DNA of 64,000 nucleotides, taken from contig JAKLKQ010000019.1 in NCBI GenBank assembly GCA_023150555.1, forward strand, positions 43,476-107,475, in the 5' to 3' direction. The position numbers and the translations under genes were made by a program. This DNA comes from Planctomycetota bacterium. GTDB lineage: Bacteria; Planctomycetota; SZUA-567; H5-PLA8. The notes below the pieces were generated by a model that was not told the origin of the DNA, searched no databases, and saw only the letters and a program-made list of their open reading frames with translations. Position 1 is the first letter of the stretch, and each line of letters begins with the position of its first letter. Of the stretch, positions 17,795-25,514 are shown piece after piece.

Positions 17795-18493
17795 ATGAAG
17801 GCGCTGCCTCCCACCTACCAGCACGTCGGCCGCGTGATCAGCGTCCTGCGCCAGGAGCGCGGCCTGCGGCAGGCGGAGCTGGCCGTCATCACCGGCCTCA
17901 AGCAGCCGAACCTCTCGCGCATCGAGAACGGCGTCGTCGTGCCGCGCCGCGCGACCTTGGAGAAGATCGCCGAGGCCCTGGGCGTGGAAGTCACCGCGCT
18001 GCTGGGCGCCGAGCAGGCGGCGGACGTCGACCGCAAGCTCAACGCGGTGCTGAGCCCCCGCAACGCCGGGCAACTCTTCGCCAACCGCCTCTCCGCCGTG
18101 CCGATGCTGCGCTTCGAGGACGACTGGGCGCCGGCGCTGGACAAGGCCGGGCTGCCTGCCGGCGAATCCGACGTGACGTTGCAACTGCTGCCGCTGGAAG
18201 GCCGCGCCTTCGCGTGGCGCTTCGAGGGCGAGGCGCCCAAGGGCAAGGGCGGCGGCGCGGGAGGCTTCGCGCCCGGCGAGGTGCTCGTCTTCTGCGACAC
18301 GCCGGAGCCGGTGTCGGGCGCGTGGGCCTTCGTGATCACCAAGAAACTGTGGGGCGTGCGGCGCGTCTCGTTCTCCGCGCGTGCCAGGCGCGTGCGCCTG
18401 GCGCCGCCGGGCGGCCGCGCGAAGGGCGTCGAAGTCCCCCGCGCGGACGTGCTTGGGATGTGGCGGCTGGCGCGGCGCATCTCGGACGTGTAG
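17795..18493 (+). CDS. XRE-family regulator with S24/LexA-like C-terminal domain
   Basis: Product 232 residues from ATG 17795. The N-terminal Xre HTH (about 11-65) reads RVISVLRQERGLRQAELA, LKQPNLSRIENG, then PRRATLEKIAEALGVE. The C-terminal half resembles the beta-rich S24/cI-type domain (GEVLVFCDTPEPVSGAWAFV). I do not see a clear Ser-Lys autocleavage dyad, so self-cleavage is unproven. The placement of TATAAT implies a leaderless mRNA. The Shine-Dalgarno of the downstream ferredoxin gene overlaps this gene's stop codon, so the two form an operon; the regulator may control itself and the ferredoxin (inference). Confidence 0.9.
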   Translation: MKALPPTYQHVGRVISVLRQERGLRQAELAVITGLKQPNLSRIENGVVVPRRATLEKIAEALGVEVTALLGAEQAADVDRKLNAVLSPRNAGQLFANRLSAVPMLRFEDDWAPALDKAGLPAGESDVTLQLLPLEGRAFAWRFEGEAPKGKGGGAGGFAPGEVLVFCDTPEPVSGAWAFVITKKLWGVRRVSFSARARRVRLAPPGGRAKGVEVPRADVLGMWRLARRISDV

Positions 18494-18503
18494 GAAGGCG
18501 AAC

Positions 18504-18824
18504 ATGGAAGACTACCAGCGCCACGTCTTCATCTGCACCTCGACGACCTGCGCCGAGGGCGATCCCTTCACGCTGCGGTTGCTGATGCACCAGCGCTTGA
18601 AGGCCAAGCTCGGCGACGACTACGAGTCCAAGGTGCGCCTGACGAAGGCGCTGTGCCTGGGCATGTGCGGCCTCGGGCCCAACATGGTCGTGTACCCCGA
18701 AGGCGTCTGGTACAAGGGCGTCAAGAAGGGCGACATCGACGAGATCGTCGACGAGCACCTGATTGGCGGGCGCCCCGTCGAGCGCCTGGTCCTGCATAAA
18801 CTGGGAAGCGGGCCCTCGGCCTGA
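18504..18824 (+). CDS. Thioredoxin-like [2Fe-2S] ferredoxin (Shethna type)
   Basis: A 106-residue protein. AGGAAGG (18492-18498) overlaps the upstream TAG and sets the ATG at 18504. Cys11, Cys16, Cys51 and Cys55 (VFICTSTTC, then ALCLGMCGLGPN) are the four expected cluster ligands, and MVVYPEGVWYKGV with EIVDEHLIGG is diagnostic of the family. It carries electrons in the cytosol; the partner is unknown. Relatives often sit beside cobalt chelatase or hydrogenase genes, but none is present here. Confidence 0.93.
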   Translation: MEDYQRHVFICTSTTCAEGDPFTLRLLMHQRLKAKLGDDYESKVRLTKALCLGMCGLGPNMVVYPEGVWYKGVKKGDIDEIVDEHLIGGRPVERLVLHKLGSGPSA

Positions 18825-18874
18825 GTTTTCCTTATCTAAGCGCCCACCCCCTGCACTCGTCTACCGAATAGCGG

Positions 18875-18908
18875 TATAATCCCCGGTGGAAGCGGTCGGA
18901 TAAAGGAG
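18875..18908 (+). promoter_or_regulatory. Promoter -10 and strong Shine-Dalgarno of the lipoprotein gene
   Basis: TATAAT at 18875-18880 is followed by AAAGGAGG (about 18902-18909), 6 nt before ATG 18915. This fixes the start of the lipoprotein gene at the codon just before the inserted palindromic element. Confidence 0.7.
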
Positions 18909-18914
18909 GCGCCC

Positions 18915-19970
18915 ATGACGGTAAGGGCAAGTCTTAAAATTACTTGGTGCGATCTGCTTGCGGCGGCCTGTGCTGGGCTTCATCAGGCTCGCGCGCCTTA
19001 TAGCCTCCGGATAGGGCTTGCTCACCTTCTTCGCCCAGCATGGCCGGCGCTGCGCATCTCGCATCAATCAATTTTAAGACTCGCCCTCCGGACCATCGCA
19101 GCTTTCCTCATCGCGGTCCCGCTTACCGCGTGCGCGCATGAGGACGTCGGCGAGGGCCCGCACGGCGTCGAGGACGTGCAGGTGCACCTGCAAGGGCAGG
19201 GGCGCAACGCCGCGCGCGACCGTGCCTACGCCTGGTGGGCGCAGTACGACGACGCCACGACCGAGATCCTCACCGCGCCCAAGGGCAAGGGCTGGCTCAC
19301 CGTCGCCGAGGCGATTCCCTACGCAAAGCGCGTGTGGGGCGTGAATATCGTCGACGAGTCCAACGACCCCGGCGTGGGCGAGACCCGCTTCGCGATGGGC
19401 CTCGGCGCCGTCGAGCGCGAGATGGCGCTGCCGCTGTTCCTGCAGGCCCTCTCGCTGGCCGTCGAGGCGCGGCCCGGCTGCTACGTGCAGGCCGACGAAC
19501 GCGGCGGCTTCGACGGCAGCTTCAAGCGCTACCACAAGCAGATGGTCTACCTGCGCCGCGCGCGCCCGCTGCAAGCCGACTGGGATCATCCGTGGGACAC
19601 CGAGAAGGCCGCGCGAGACGAACTCGACGCACGGCAGGAGGCGGACAACTCGATGCTCGAGCCCGCGTGGATTGAATCGACGGAGTTCGAACGCACCGAG
19701 ATGGACTTCCAGGACGCCGTCGCGCAGCTGCTGGACCTGCACGCGGACGGCGAGATCGGCCAGGACGAACTGCTGAAGCAGTACCGCGCGTTGCGCTGGA
19801 CCAACCGCCACACGCGCCGCATGTGGATCAGCCGCCACGGCGATCCGCGCGATGAAATCGATAAGATGCTCGACGCCATGCGCCGCGAAGCCGCCAAGGC
19901 CCTGGAAGAGAAGAAGCTCGAGAAGGCGGAAAAGGAAGAGAAGGCGACTACGCGGATGAAGAAGGAGTGA
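18915..19970 (+). CDS. Lipoprotein of unknown function with a palindromic element inserted in its signal peptide
   Basis: 351 residues from ATG 18915. Residues about 4-57 are encoded by a 162-bp inverted-repeat element (18925-19086), so the signal sequence (LRTIAAFLIAVPL then T-A-C73) starts unusually far in. Deleting the element joins M-T-V to I-R-T-I-A-A-F-L and gives a standard lipoprotein leader with the Cys at residue 19. The mature part has no family I recognise: WWAQYDD, SNDPGVGETRFAMGLG, GCYVQADERGGFDG, then an acidic/Lys-rich coiled C-terminus (AKALEEKKLEKAEKEEK). Whether the long N-terminus still exports the protein is unknown; an internal start would be needed for a normal leader. 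Confidence 0.82.
   Translation: MTVRASLKITWCDLLAAACAGLHQARAPYSLRIGLAHLLRPAWPALRISHQSILRLALRTIAAFLIAVPLTACAHEDVGEGPHGVEDVQVHLQGQGRNAARDRAYAWWAQYDDATTEILTAPKGKGWLTVAEAIPYAKRVWGVNIVDESNDPGVGETRFAMGLGAVEREMALPLFLQALSLAVEARPGCYVQADERGGFDGSFKRYHKQMVYLRRARPLQADWDHPWDTEKAARDELDARQEADNSMLEPAWIESTEFERTEMDFQDAVAQLLDLHADGEIGQDELLKQYRALRWTNRHTRRMWISRHGDPRDEIDKMLDAMRREAAKALEEKKLEKAEKEEKATTRMKKE
18925..19086. mobile_element. 162-bp in-frame palindromic (MITE/RPE-like) element
   Basis: Termini are 17-bp inverted repeats with one mismatch: GGGCAAGTCTTAAAATT (18925-18941) against the complement of 19070-19086. Inner arms also pair imperfectly (GGTGCGATCTGC with GATGCGAGATGC; TGCTGGGC in both arms), so the element could fold on itself. 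Length 162 = 54 codons, with no stop in the host frame. No transposase is encoded and no target duplication is evident. Confidence 0.75.
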
Positions 19971-19984
19971 GGAATCGATGAGCC

Positions 19985-20251
19985 ATGCCTGATCCAGCAC
20001 AATTGAAGGTGGGCGACCGAATACACATTGTTGCCGTACCCAAAGGAGATCTTTGGGCCCTGGAGTCAGGATCGGATTATCTCGAAGAGACTGTGCGTGT
20101 GCTGAAGTGGATGGTAGGGAAGGAATTTGTAATCGACTGGATTGACCCGGATGGAAAGCCTTGGGTAGTAGTGGACTACCCTGATCCCGAGGGCGGAGAG
20201 CATTCCATGGCCATCATGGATAAGGAATCGTGGGAGCTGGTGGGCAGGTGA
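19985..20251 (+). CDS. Small hypothetical protein, lower GC than neighbours
   Basis: 88 residues from ATG 19985, starting VGDRIHIVAVPKGDLWALES and ending KESWELVGR. It is rich in Val, Trp and acidic residues, with no signal peptide or membrane segment; a small beta-barrel (SH3/KOW-like) is possible from the opening VGDRIHIVAV but is only a guess. By eye its GC is near 50%, well below the flanking genes, with A/T-ending codons, suggesting transfer. It sits between the lipoprotein and the DUF4175-like gene with short gaps. Confidence 0.65.
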   Translation: MPDPAQLKVGDRIHIVAVPKGDLWALESGSDYLEETVRVLKWMVGKEFVIDWIDPDGKPWVVVDYPDPEGGEHSMAIMDKESWELVGR

Positions 20252-20281
20252 GAGCGCCAGAGGGCGCAGCTAGCATCCAAC

Positions 20282-22918
20282 ATGGCAAACACTCGTAACG
20301 TTACCAAAGGCGGCGCCGCCGCCGTCCCTTCCGCCGCGCCGGATCCCTTGCGCGAGCTTGAGCGCGGCGTCGCGCGCGTGCGCGCCGAGATCGCGCTGTA
20401 CTGGCTCGGCTTCGCGCTCGAGGCACTCGCCGCGGGCGTGCTGACCTACGCCGTCGCGTGGGGCGTCGCCGACGTTTTGTGCGACCTCGCGCCCGATACG
20501 CACCGCGTGGTGCGCGCGCTCTTCTTCGGCCTCGCGGCCGCGGGCGCCGCAGGCCTGGCCGTGCTGGCCTGGCGCCGGATTCCCGACCGCGGCGCGATCG
20601 CCACGCGCATGGAAGCGCGCGAGCCGGCCTTCGAAGGCAGTCTCCTCGCCGCCGTGCAGGCGCTGGAGGAACCCGAACGCGTGCCGGCCGCCGTCGCATG
20701 GATCAGCGCGCAGCGCGCGTCCGAAGTCCTGCGCGTGACGGGCGCCGCGCCGATCCGCCCGCGCGTGCGCCGCACGCCGCTGCATCTGTGGCTCTTTGGC
20801 ACGATGATCGCCATCCTGGCCGCCGCGGGCTTCTTCGGCCCGCGCTTCTTCCAGGCCTTCCTGCGCGGCTTCTTTCCCGAAGATCCCGCCGTCTTCGCGC
20901 CGGAACTGGCGCTCGAGGTCCGGCCCGGCAACGTTGAGGTCGCCGAGGGCGACAACATCGCTGTCGAAGCGCTGCTGCGCGGCGGCGCGGCGGCGGCGGT
21001 GCTCTTGCAGGTGCGCGACGAGGACGGCGAGGCCGGCCCCGCGCCCGAAGAGCACGCGCTGGCCCGCGACGCTTCGGCGGGCGATACGCAAAGCGAATGC
21101 TGGAGCGGCGTGCTGGGCCTGGTCGCGCGCCCGCGCCTTTACCGCGTGGTGGCGTACGTGCGCGATCCCGGCCGCGTGATGCCCTGGACCTTCGCCTCGC
21201 CGTGGTACCGCGCCACGCCGGTGCGCCGCGCGCGGCTGCTGGGCCTCGACGTGCTGGTCGAGCCGCCGGAATACAGCGGAGGCGCGCCGCGCCTGTGGAA
21301 GGACCCCGAGCGCGTGCAGGTGCTGGCGCGTTCCACGGTCACGGTGCTGGCGCGCGCGGCGCCGGCGCGCGACCTCAACGCCGGAGTGCTCTCCGCGCCG
21401 GGCGGTCTCGAACTGCCGATGAACCGATTGCTCGGCGACGGCGGCGAAGCTGCCTACCGCGCGGGCTTCGTCGCCGACCGCCCCGGCACGCTGCGGCTGC
21501 GCGTCGAGCCCGCGACCGGCCTCGAGAAAGACGAGGGCCGCGACGGTTTGCTCGAGGCCGCGCTGCTTTTGGAGATCGTGCAGGACCTGCCACCCGATGC
21601 CGAGGCCGCGATTCCCGAAGGCGCGGAGGCCGAGGCGCTGGGCCTGCCCGTGCAACTGCGGCTCGCCGACGACATCGGCCTGGTCTCCGCGCGTTTGGTG
21701 GTGAAGGCGCTGCCCGCCGGTGAAGGCGGCGATCCGGCCGTCGCGGGCAAGGAACTCAGCTACAAGATCCCGCTCGACGGCAGTCCCAAAAAAGTTCAGG
21801 CGCGTTGGTACCTCCCCGCGCAGGGATTGGGCGATCTGCTTTCGCGCAGCTTCGCGTACCGCGTCGAGGCCACCGACGGCGCGCGTCCGCTAGCGCAGAC
21901 CACGCAGAGCCCCTGGCAGCGCTGGGAGCCGGGCTCGAACGATTCGTCGCCGCAGAACGGGATGCTCGAACAGCAGGGCCGCCGCGGGCGCAGGCAGCTG
22001 GCGCGCAAGGACGCCTTCTCGAAGATCCCGGATCTCACGCCGGAGCAACTCGCGCAGCTCGGCGCGCAGGGCGGCCTCGGCGGCGCGGGCCCGGGCGGCG
22101 GGTCGGGCGAGGAACGCCCGAAGGAGCTGGTCCGGCCCAAGGCCGAGCGCCTGAAAGGCCGCGATCCAGCAGACTTGGGCGGCGACGATTCCGGCGGCGA
22201 AGCCAAGGGCGAGCAACCCAAGTCCGGCAGCGAAAATGGAAAAGGCGAAGGCACCGGCGAAAAATCCGGCGAAGGCAAGGGCGGCCAGGGCGATCGCGAA
22301 GGCAAGGGCAACGGCACGGGCGAAGGCGAACGCGGCTCCGGCGAGCCGGGCGCGGGTGGAGCGGGCGGCGGAGGCTCGGGCGGCGGCGAAGGCAACAACT
22401 ACGAGCGTCCCGAGGGCCTCGCGCAGGACGCGCAGGGCAAGCGCGGTAATAAAGGAGGCGGCGGCGGATCGAGCCGCGGCGGTTCGGGGCAGGGCGGCAC
22501 CGGCGACGGCGGCGCGAAGGAAGGTCCCACGCCGCGCGACGGCGGCTTGAAGACCGGGGATGAGCGCGGGCGAAATTCGCCGGAGATGACGCCGCCGGAT
22601 CTCGAGACGCTTGCGCGCATGAAAAACTGCTCTCTGGACGAGGCCAAGGCCTACGCGCAGCGCGCCGGCATCGAGGTCGCGAACACCGGCTTCGGAAAAG
22701 AAGGCGGCGCGGAACGCGTTCTGGGCGTTGCAGAATCGAACAATCGCCGCGACGGATCGTTCGATCTCCAGACACCCCAAACCCTTCCAGCGGCGAAGAA
22801 ACTGCCGGAAAAGGCCGCGCCCAGGCCGCCCCAGGCGCCTGGAGCAGTGCGGCTCGAAGAGATCGAGCCCTTGTACCGTCCATGGGTGCAGGGGTATTTC
22901 AGGCAACTGCGCGAATGA
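20282..22918 (+). CDS. DUF4175-like membrane protein with long Gly-rich region
   Basis: 878 residues. TAGCAT ends 5 nt before ATG 20282, so the start may be leaderless. Transmembrane segments are predicted near 45-70, 75-95 (VVRALFFGLAAAGAAGLAVLAW) and 165-185 (LWLFGTMIAILAAAGFFGP). A large, probably periplasmic, beta-rich part follows (VRPGNVEVAEGDNIAVEALLRGG, then GLDVLVEPPEYSG). Residues about 590-780 are low-complexity Gly/Ser/Glu/Lys repeats, then ETLARMKNCSLDEAKAYAQR and a C-terminal YRPWVQGYFRQLRE. Layout and motifs match large DUF4175-like proteins of planctomycete-type bacteria. Function is unknown; such genes often accompany MoxR/DUF58 systems, which here lie 20 kb away. Confidence 0.78.
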   Translation: MANTRNVTKGGAAAVPSAAPDPLRELERGVARVRAEIALYWLGFALEALAAGVLTYAVAWGVADVLCDLAPDTHRVVRALFFGLAAAGAAGLAVLAWRRIPDRGAIATRMEAREPAFEGSLLAAVQALEEPERVPAAVAWISAQRASEVLRVTGAAPIRPRVRRTPLHLWLFGTMIAILAAAGFFGPRFFQAFLRGFFPEDPAVFAPELALEVRPGNVEVAEGDNIAVEALLRGGAAAAVLLQVRDEDGEAGPAPEEHALARDASAGDTQSECWSGVLGLVARPRLYRVVAYVRDPGRVMPWTFASPWYRATPVRRARLLGLDVLVEPPEYSGGAPRLWKDPERVQVLARSTVTVLARAAPARDLNAGVLSAPGGLELPMNRLLGDGGEAAYRAGFVADRPGTLRLRVEPATGLEKDEGRDGLLEAALLLEIVQDLPPDAEAAIPEGAEAEALGLPVQLRLADDIGLVSARLVVKALPAGEGGDPAVAGKELSYKIPLDGSPKKVQARWYLPAQGLGDLLSRSFAYRVEATDGARPLAQTTQSPWQRWEPGSNDSSPQNGMLEQQGRRGRRQLARKDAFSKIPDLTPEQLAQLGAQGGLGGAGPGGGSGEERPKELVRPKAERLKGRDPADLGGDDSGGEAKGEQPKSGSENGKGEGTGEKSGEGKGGQGDREGKGNGTGEGERGSGEPGAGGAGGGGSGGGEGNNYERPEGLAQDAQGKRGNKGGGGGSSRGGSGQGGTGDGGAKEGPTPRDGGLKTGDERGRNSPEMTPPDLETLARMKNCSLDEAKAYAQRAGIEVANTGFGKEGGAERVLGVAESNNRRDGSFDLQTPQTLPAAKKLPEKAAPRPPQAPGAVRLEEIEPLYRPWVQGYFRQLRE

Positions 22919-23020
22919 GTTTCGCGGTGCTTGGCTCTGGTATCCGCTTTGCGTCCGTCTTAGAATAGCCGACTGGGAAGGACAACCGGGATGCACGCCG
23001 TACGCCGGGAGGACCGCACC

Positions 23021-23563
23021 ATGACAAAGGAACGGAAGCACCGCGCAGGCAGGCTGGTCATCGCCACGTGCGCGGCCCTCTCGCTGGCGCTCTTCGTTGG
23101 CGGCTGCGACTACGAGTCCGACCGCGACGACGGCGAAGTCCACGACGACGCCGGCGAGGAACCCCTGGACCACCTGGGCGCCTACAAGAGCGAGACCGGC
23201 CAGACGGCCGAGCCAAAGGCCGAAGCGCCTGAGCGCCGCCGCGACACGGCAGGCGAAGAGGAGATCGATACCGGAGCGATGTACGCCAAGCCCGCCAAGG
23301 TGCCCAAGCCCGAGCCCAAAGCCGCGCCTGCCAAGAAGCCCGAGCCCGAGAAGAAAGCCGCCCACAAGCCCGCGCCCGAACCGCAGTCCAAGGCCAGGAC
23401 GCGCGCACCGCGCGAATTGAAGGTGGAACTGACCGAGGCCCGCGGCGTGGAGCGCCACGTCACGTACGTCCCCGCGCCGCCACCGGCCCCCGAGTACCGC
23501 GTGCCGCGCGTGCGCCACGCCCAGCGCTACGACGATGCGGGTGAAATGGACCTGAACTACTGA
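23021..23563 (+). CDS. Small Pro/Lys-rich lipoprotein
   Basis: 180 residues. ATG 23021 is chosen over 22991 because GGGAGGA lies 7 nt upstream. A signal (RLVIATCAALSLALFV) leads to G-G-C29, a lipobox. The mature protein is acidic near the anchor (DYESDRDDGEVHDDAGEE), then rich in KPEPKAAPAKKPEPEK-type repeats, like periplasm-spanning linkers of TonB-class proteins. The C-terminus (PPPAPEYRVPRVRHAQRY) has no known domain. Role inferred: an envelope spacer. A TAGAAT promoter box lies about 50 nt upstream, and an intrinsic terminator follows the gene. Confidence 0.8.
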   Translation: MTKERKHRAGRLVIATCAALSLALFVGGCDYESDRDDGEVHDDAGEEPLDHLGAYKSETGQTAEPKAEAPERRRDTAGEEEIDTGAMYAKPAKVPKPEPKAAPAKKPEPEKKAAHKPAPEPQSKARTRAPRELKVELTEARGVERHVTYVPAPPPAPEYRVPRVRHAQRYDDAGEMDLNY

Positions 23564-23607
23564 GTGCCTTTGGCCGAGTCCGCCGCAGGGCCACTGGAGA
23601 CCGTGGT

Positions 23608-23634
23608 GCGCCGCCCTTGGGCGGCGCTTTTTTT
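23608..23634 (+). terminator. Rho-independent terminator after the Pro/Lys-rich lipoprotein gene
   Basis: Stem GCGCCGCC/GGCGGCGC (23608-23615, 23620-23627) with loop CTTG, followed by seven T. Confidence 0.92.
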
Positions 23635-23738
23635 CGTGCGAAAAATGTACCTTGCCGCGGGTAGCTGCACGGTAAAGTAGTCCGTCGATCCCCTGAGCGG
23701 CCTGGCGGGGGAGGGGGCAGGGAGCTAGAGCGCAAGGC

Positions 23739-25493
23739 ATGGCGGACCTGATTGGCCAGACCATCGCCGGCTATCCGATCGAGCGCCCGCTCGACCCTGG
23801 CAGCTACGGCATGATCTACCAGGCAACGACCAGTGCCGAACCCGTCGCGATCAAGCTGCTGCGCGAGCCCCTGCGCGGCGACCGTGCGCTGGCCGACGCG
23901 ATGCTCGCAGGCTGGGAAAAATGCCGCGCCGTCGCGCACCCCGGCCTGGTGACCGTCTTCTCCACGGGCATCGACGAACAGTACGGGCTCTACTGCATCT
24001 CGGAACTCAGCAAGGTCCGCTCGCTGCGCAACATCGTCATCGAAGGCATGAAGCTCAATTGGAAGGACGCGCTGGCCTTCGCCGAGGAGATCGGCAAGGC
24101 GCTGAAGGCGTTGCACGACGCCAATCTCGTCCACGGCGACGTCTGGCCCGGCGCGATCTTCGTCAACGTCGACCAGGACGTGAAGCTGGAAGGCGCCGGC
24201 GCGCTCTGCGACGTGCCCCGCCCGCTGACCGAGCTGCTCGAGAAGATGGCTCTGTCGTACACGGCGCCCGAACGTCTGGACGGCGCGCTGGCGTCGAAGA
24301 GCACAGACCTCTACGGCCTGGGCGCCATCTTCTACTACATCCTCGCGGGCGTCGAACCGTTCAGCGCTTCGGACGTCCCGAAGCTGGTGCAACTCATCAA
24401 GGAACGCCCGCCGACGCCCATCGCGACGGTGGTCGACAACGTGCCGGAGGAGGTCGCCTCCTTTATAGACCGCCTGCTGGCCAAGGATCCCACGCACCGC
24501 TACGGCCTCGTCGACCACGTCCTGGCCGACATCGACGCGCTGAAAAGCGGTAAGCCCATGTACGCGCTCAAGGGCGGGCCGGCCCCGCGCTTCCCTGGCG
24601 TGGCGCCCGTGGCGCCGCCTTCGCCTTTCGGCGGATCGCCCAAGTCGTCGCCCGCCGTGCCCGCCGCGAAACCGGCGGGCTCGATGGCGAGCCTCGCGCA
24701 GTCGGTGATGGCTGGCATTGTGCCGTCGGTGACCGAGACGCAGCCGATCCGGAAAGCGCCGAACAAAGCGCCGGTGATCGGCGTCGGCGAAAAGAAGGCG
24801 GAATCCGCGACGCCGTCGGTGACCGAGACGCAGCCGGTGAGGAGGCGCTTCGGTCCCGAGGTCGCGCCGTCGTCGAACATGCTGCCGAAGGTGGACGCCC
24901 CGCAGAACGCCGAGATGGCCACGCCGCGTTCGCTGGCACGCGCGCAGCACGGCGTCGCCGACGAAGACCTCACGGAGATGGGGACCTTCGACGAAGAGAT
25001 CAAGCGCCGCCGCGGCAAGGGCCCCACGCGGCTGTTCGGGAAACTCGACACGCACGTCGGCTCGACGATCCCGCAGAGCGACGCGGAGCGCGAAGGCGAT
25101 GCCGCCTACCGCCGCAGTCAGCTGGCCGTCGCCATGGAAGCCTGGAAACTTGCCTGGGACAGCGGGCAGCGCCACACCGGGCTGTGGGCCAAGCTGGAGC
25201 TGGGCCACCACCGGCTGATGACCGAGAAGTTCGAGATGGGCGTCGGCGAAGCGCGCATGGATATCAACGCGGGGGACTTCGAAGCCGCCGAGGCCCACGC
25301 GAAGGAGGCTGCCGAGGCCTGCGAGACGCCCGAGCAGAGCAAGGAAGTCGACAAGCTGCGCGAAGAAATCGGCTCGGCGCTGGCCGCGTGGAAAAAGAAG
25401 AAGGAGACCAAGACCCTGGTCCTGCTGGTCGTCGGCGCCGCGGTCATATTCGCCGGCGTCGCCGCCGCCTTCCTGCTGCTGCGCGGCGAATGA
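23739..25493 (+). CDS. Tail-anchored Ser/Thr protein kinase-like protein (probable pseudokinase)
   Basis: 584 residues. The kinase-like domain (about 8-275) keeps the Gly loop (DPGSYGMIY) and VAIK Lys39, and the APE region is recognisable (SYTAPERLDG, then STDLYGLGAIFYYILAGVEPF). The catalytic loop reads HGDVWPGAIF (His132-Asp134) instead of HRDLKPxN, lacking Lys and Asn, and the DFG site is replaced by E-G-A (about 151-153). The linker repeats PSVTETQP twice. A helical TPR-like region (about 440-540) precedes a C-terminal membrane helix (LVLLVVGAAVIFAGVAAAFLLL) ending in RGE. Predicted: cytosolic, tail-anchored, probably a scaffold with little or no kinase activity. Confidence 0.87.
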   Translation: MADLIGQTIAGYPIERPLDPGSYGMIYQATTSAEPVAIKLLREPLRGDRALADAMLAGWEKCRAVAHPGLVTVFSTGIDEQYGLYCISELSKVRSLRNIVIEGMKLNWKDALAFAEEIGKALKALHDANLVHGDVWPGAIFVNVDQDVKLEGAGALCDVPRPLTELLEKMALSYTAPERLDGALASKSTDLYGLGAIFYYILAGVEPFSASDVPKLVQLIKERPPTPIATVVDNVPEEVASFIDRLLAKDPTHRYGLVDHVLADIDALKSGKPMYALKGGPAPRFPGVAPVAPPSPFGGSPKSSPAVPAAKPAGSMASLAQSVMAGIVPSVTETQPIRKAPNKAPVIGVGEKKAESATPSVTETQPVRRRFGPEVAPSSNMLPKVDAPQNAEMATPRSLARAQHGVADEDLTEMGTFDEEIKRRRGKGPTRLFGKLDTHVGSTIPQSDAEREGDAAYRRSQLAVAMEAWKLAWDSGQRHTGLWAKLELGHHRLMTEKFEMGVGEARMDINAGDFEAAEAHAKEAAEACETPEQSKEVDKLREEIGSALAAWKKKKETKTLVLLVVGAAVIFAGVAAAFLLLRGE

Positions 25494-25514
25494 TCCGAAC
25501 GACGGTTGGCTGCC

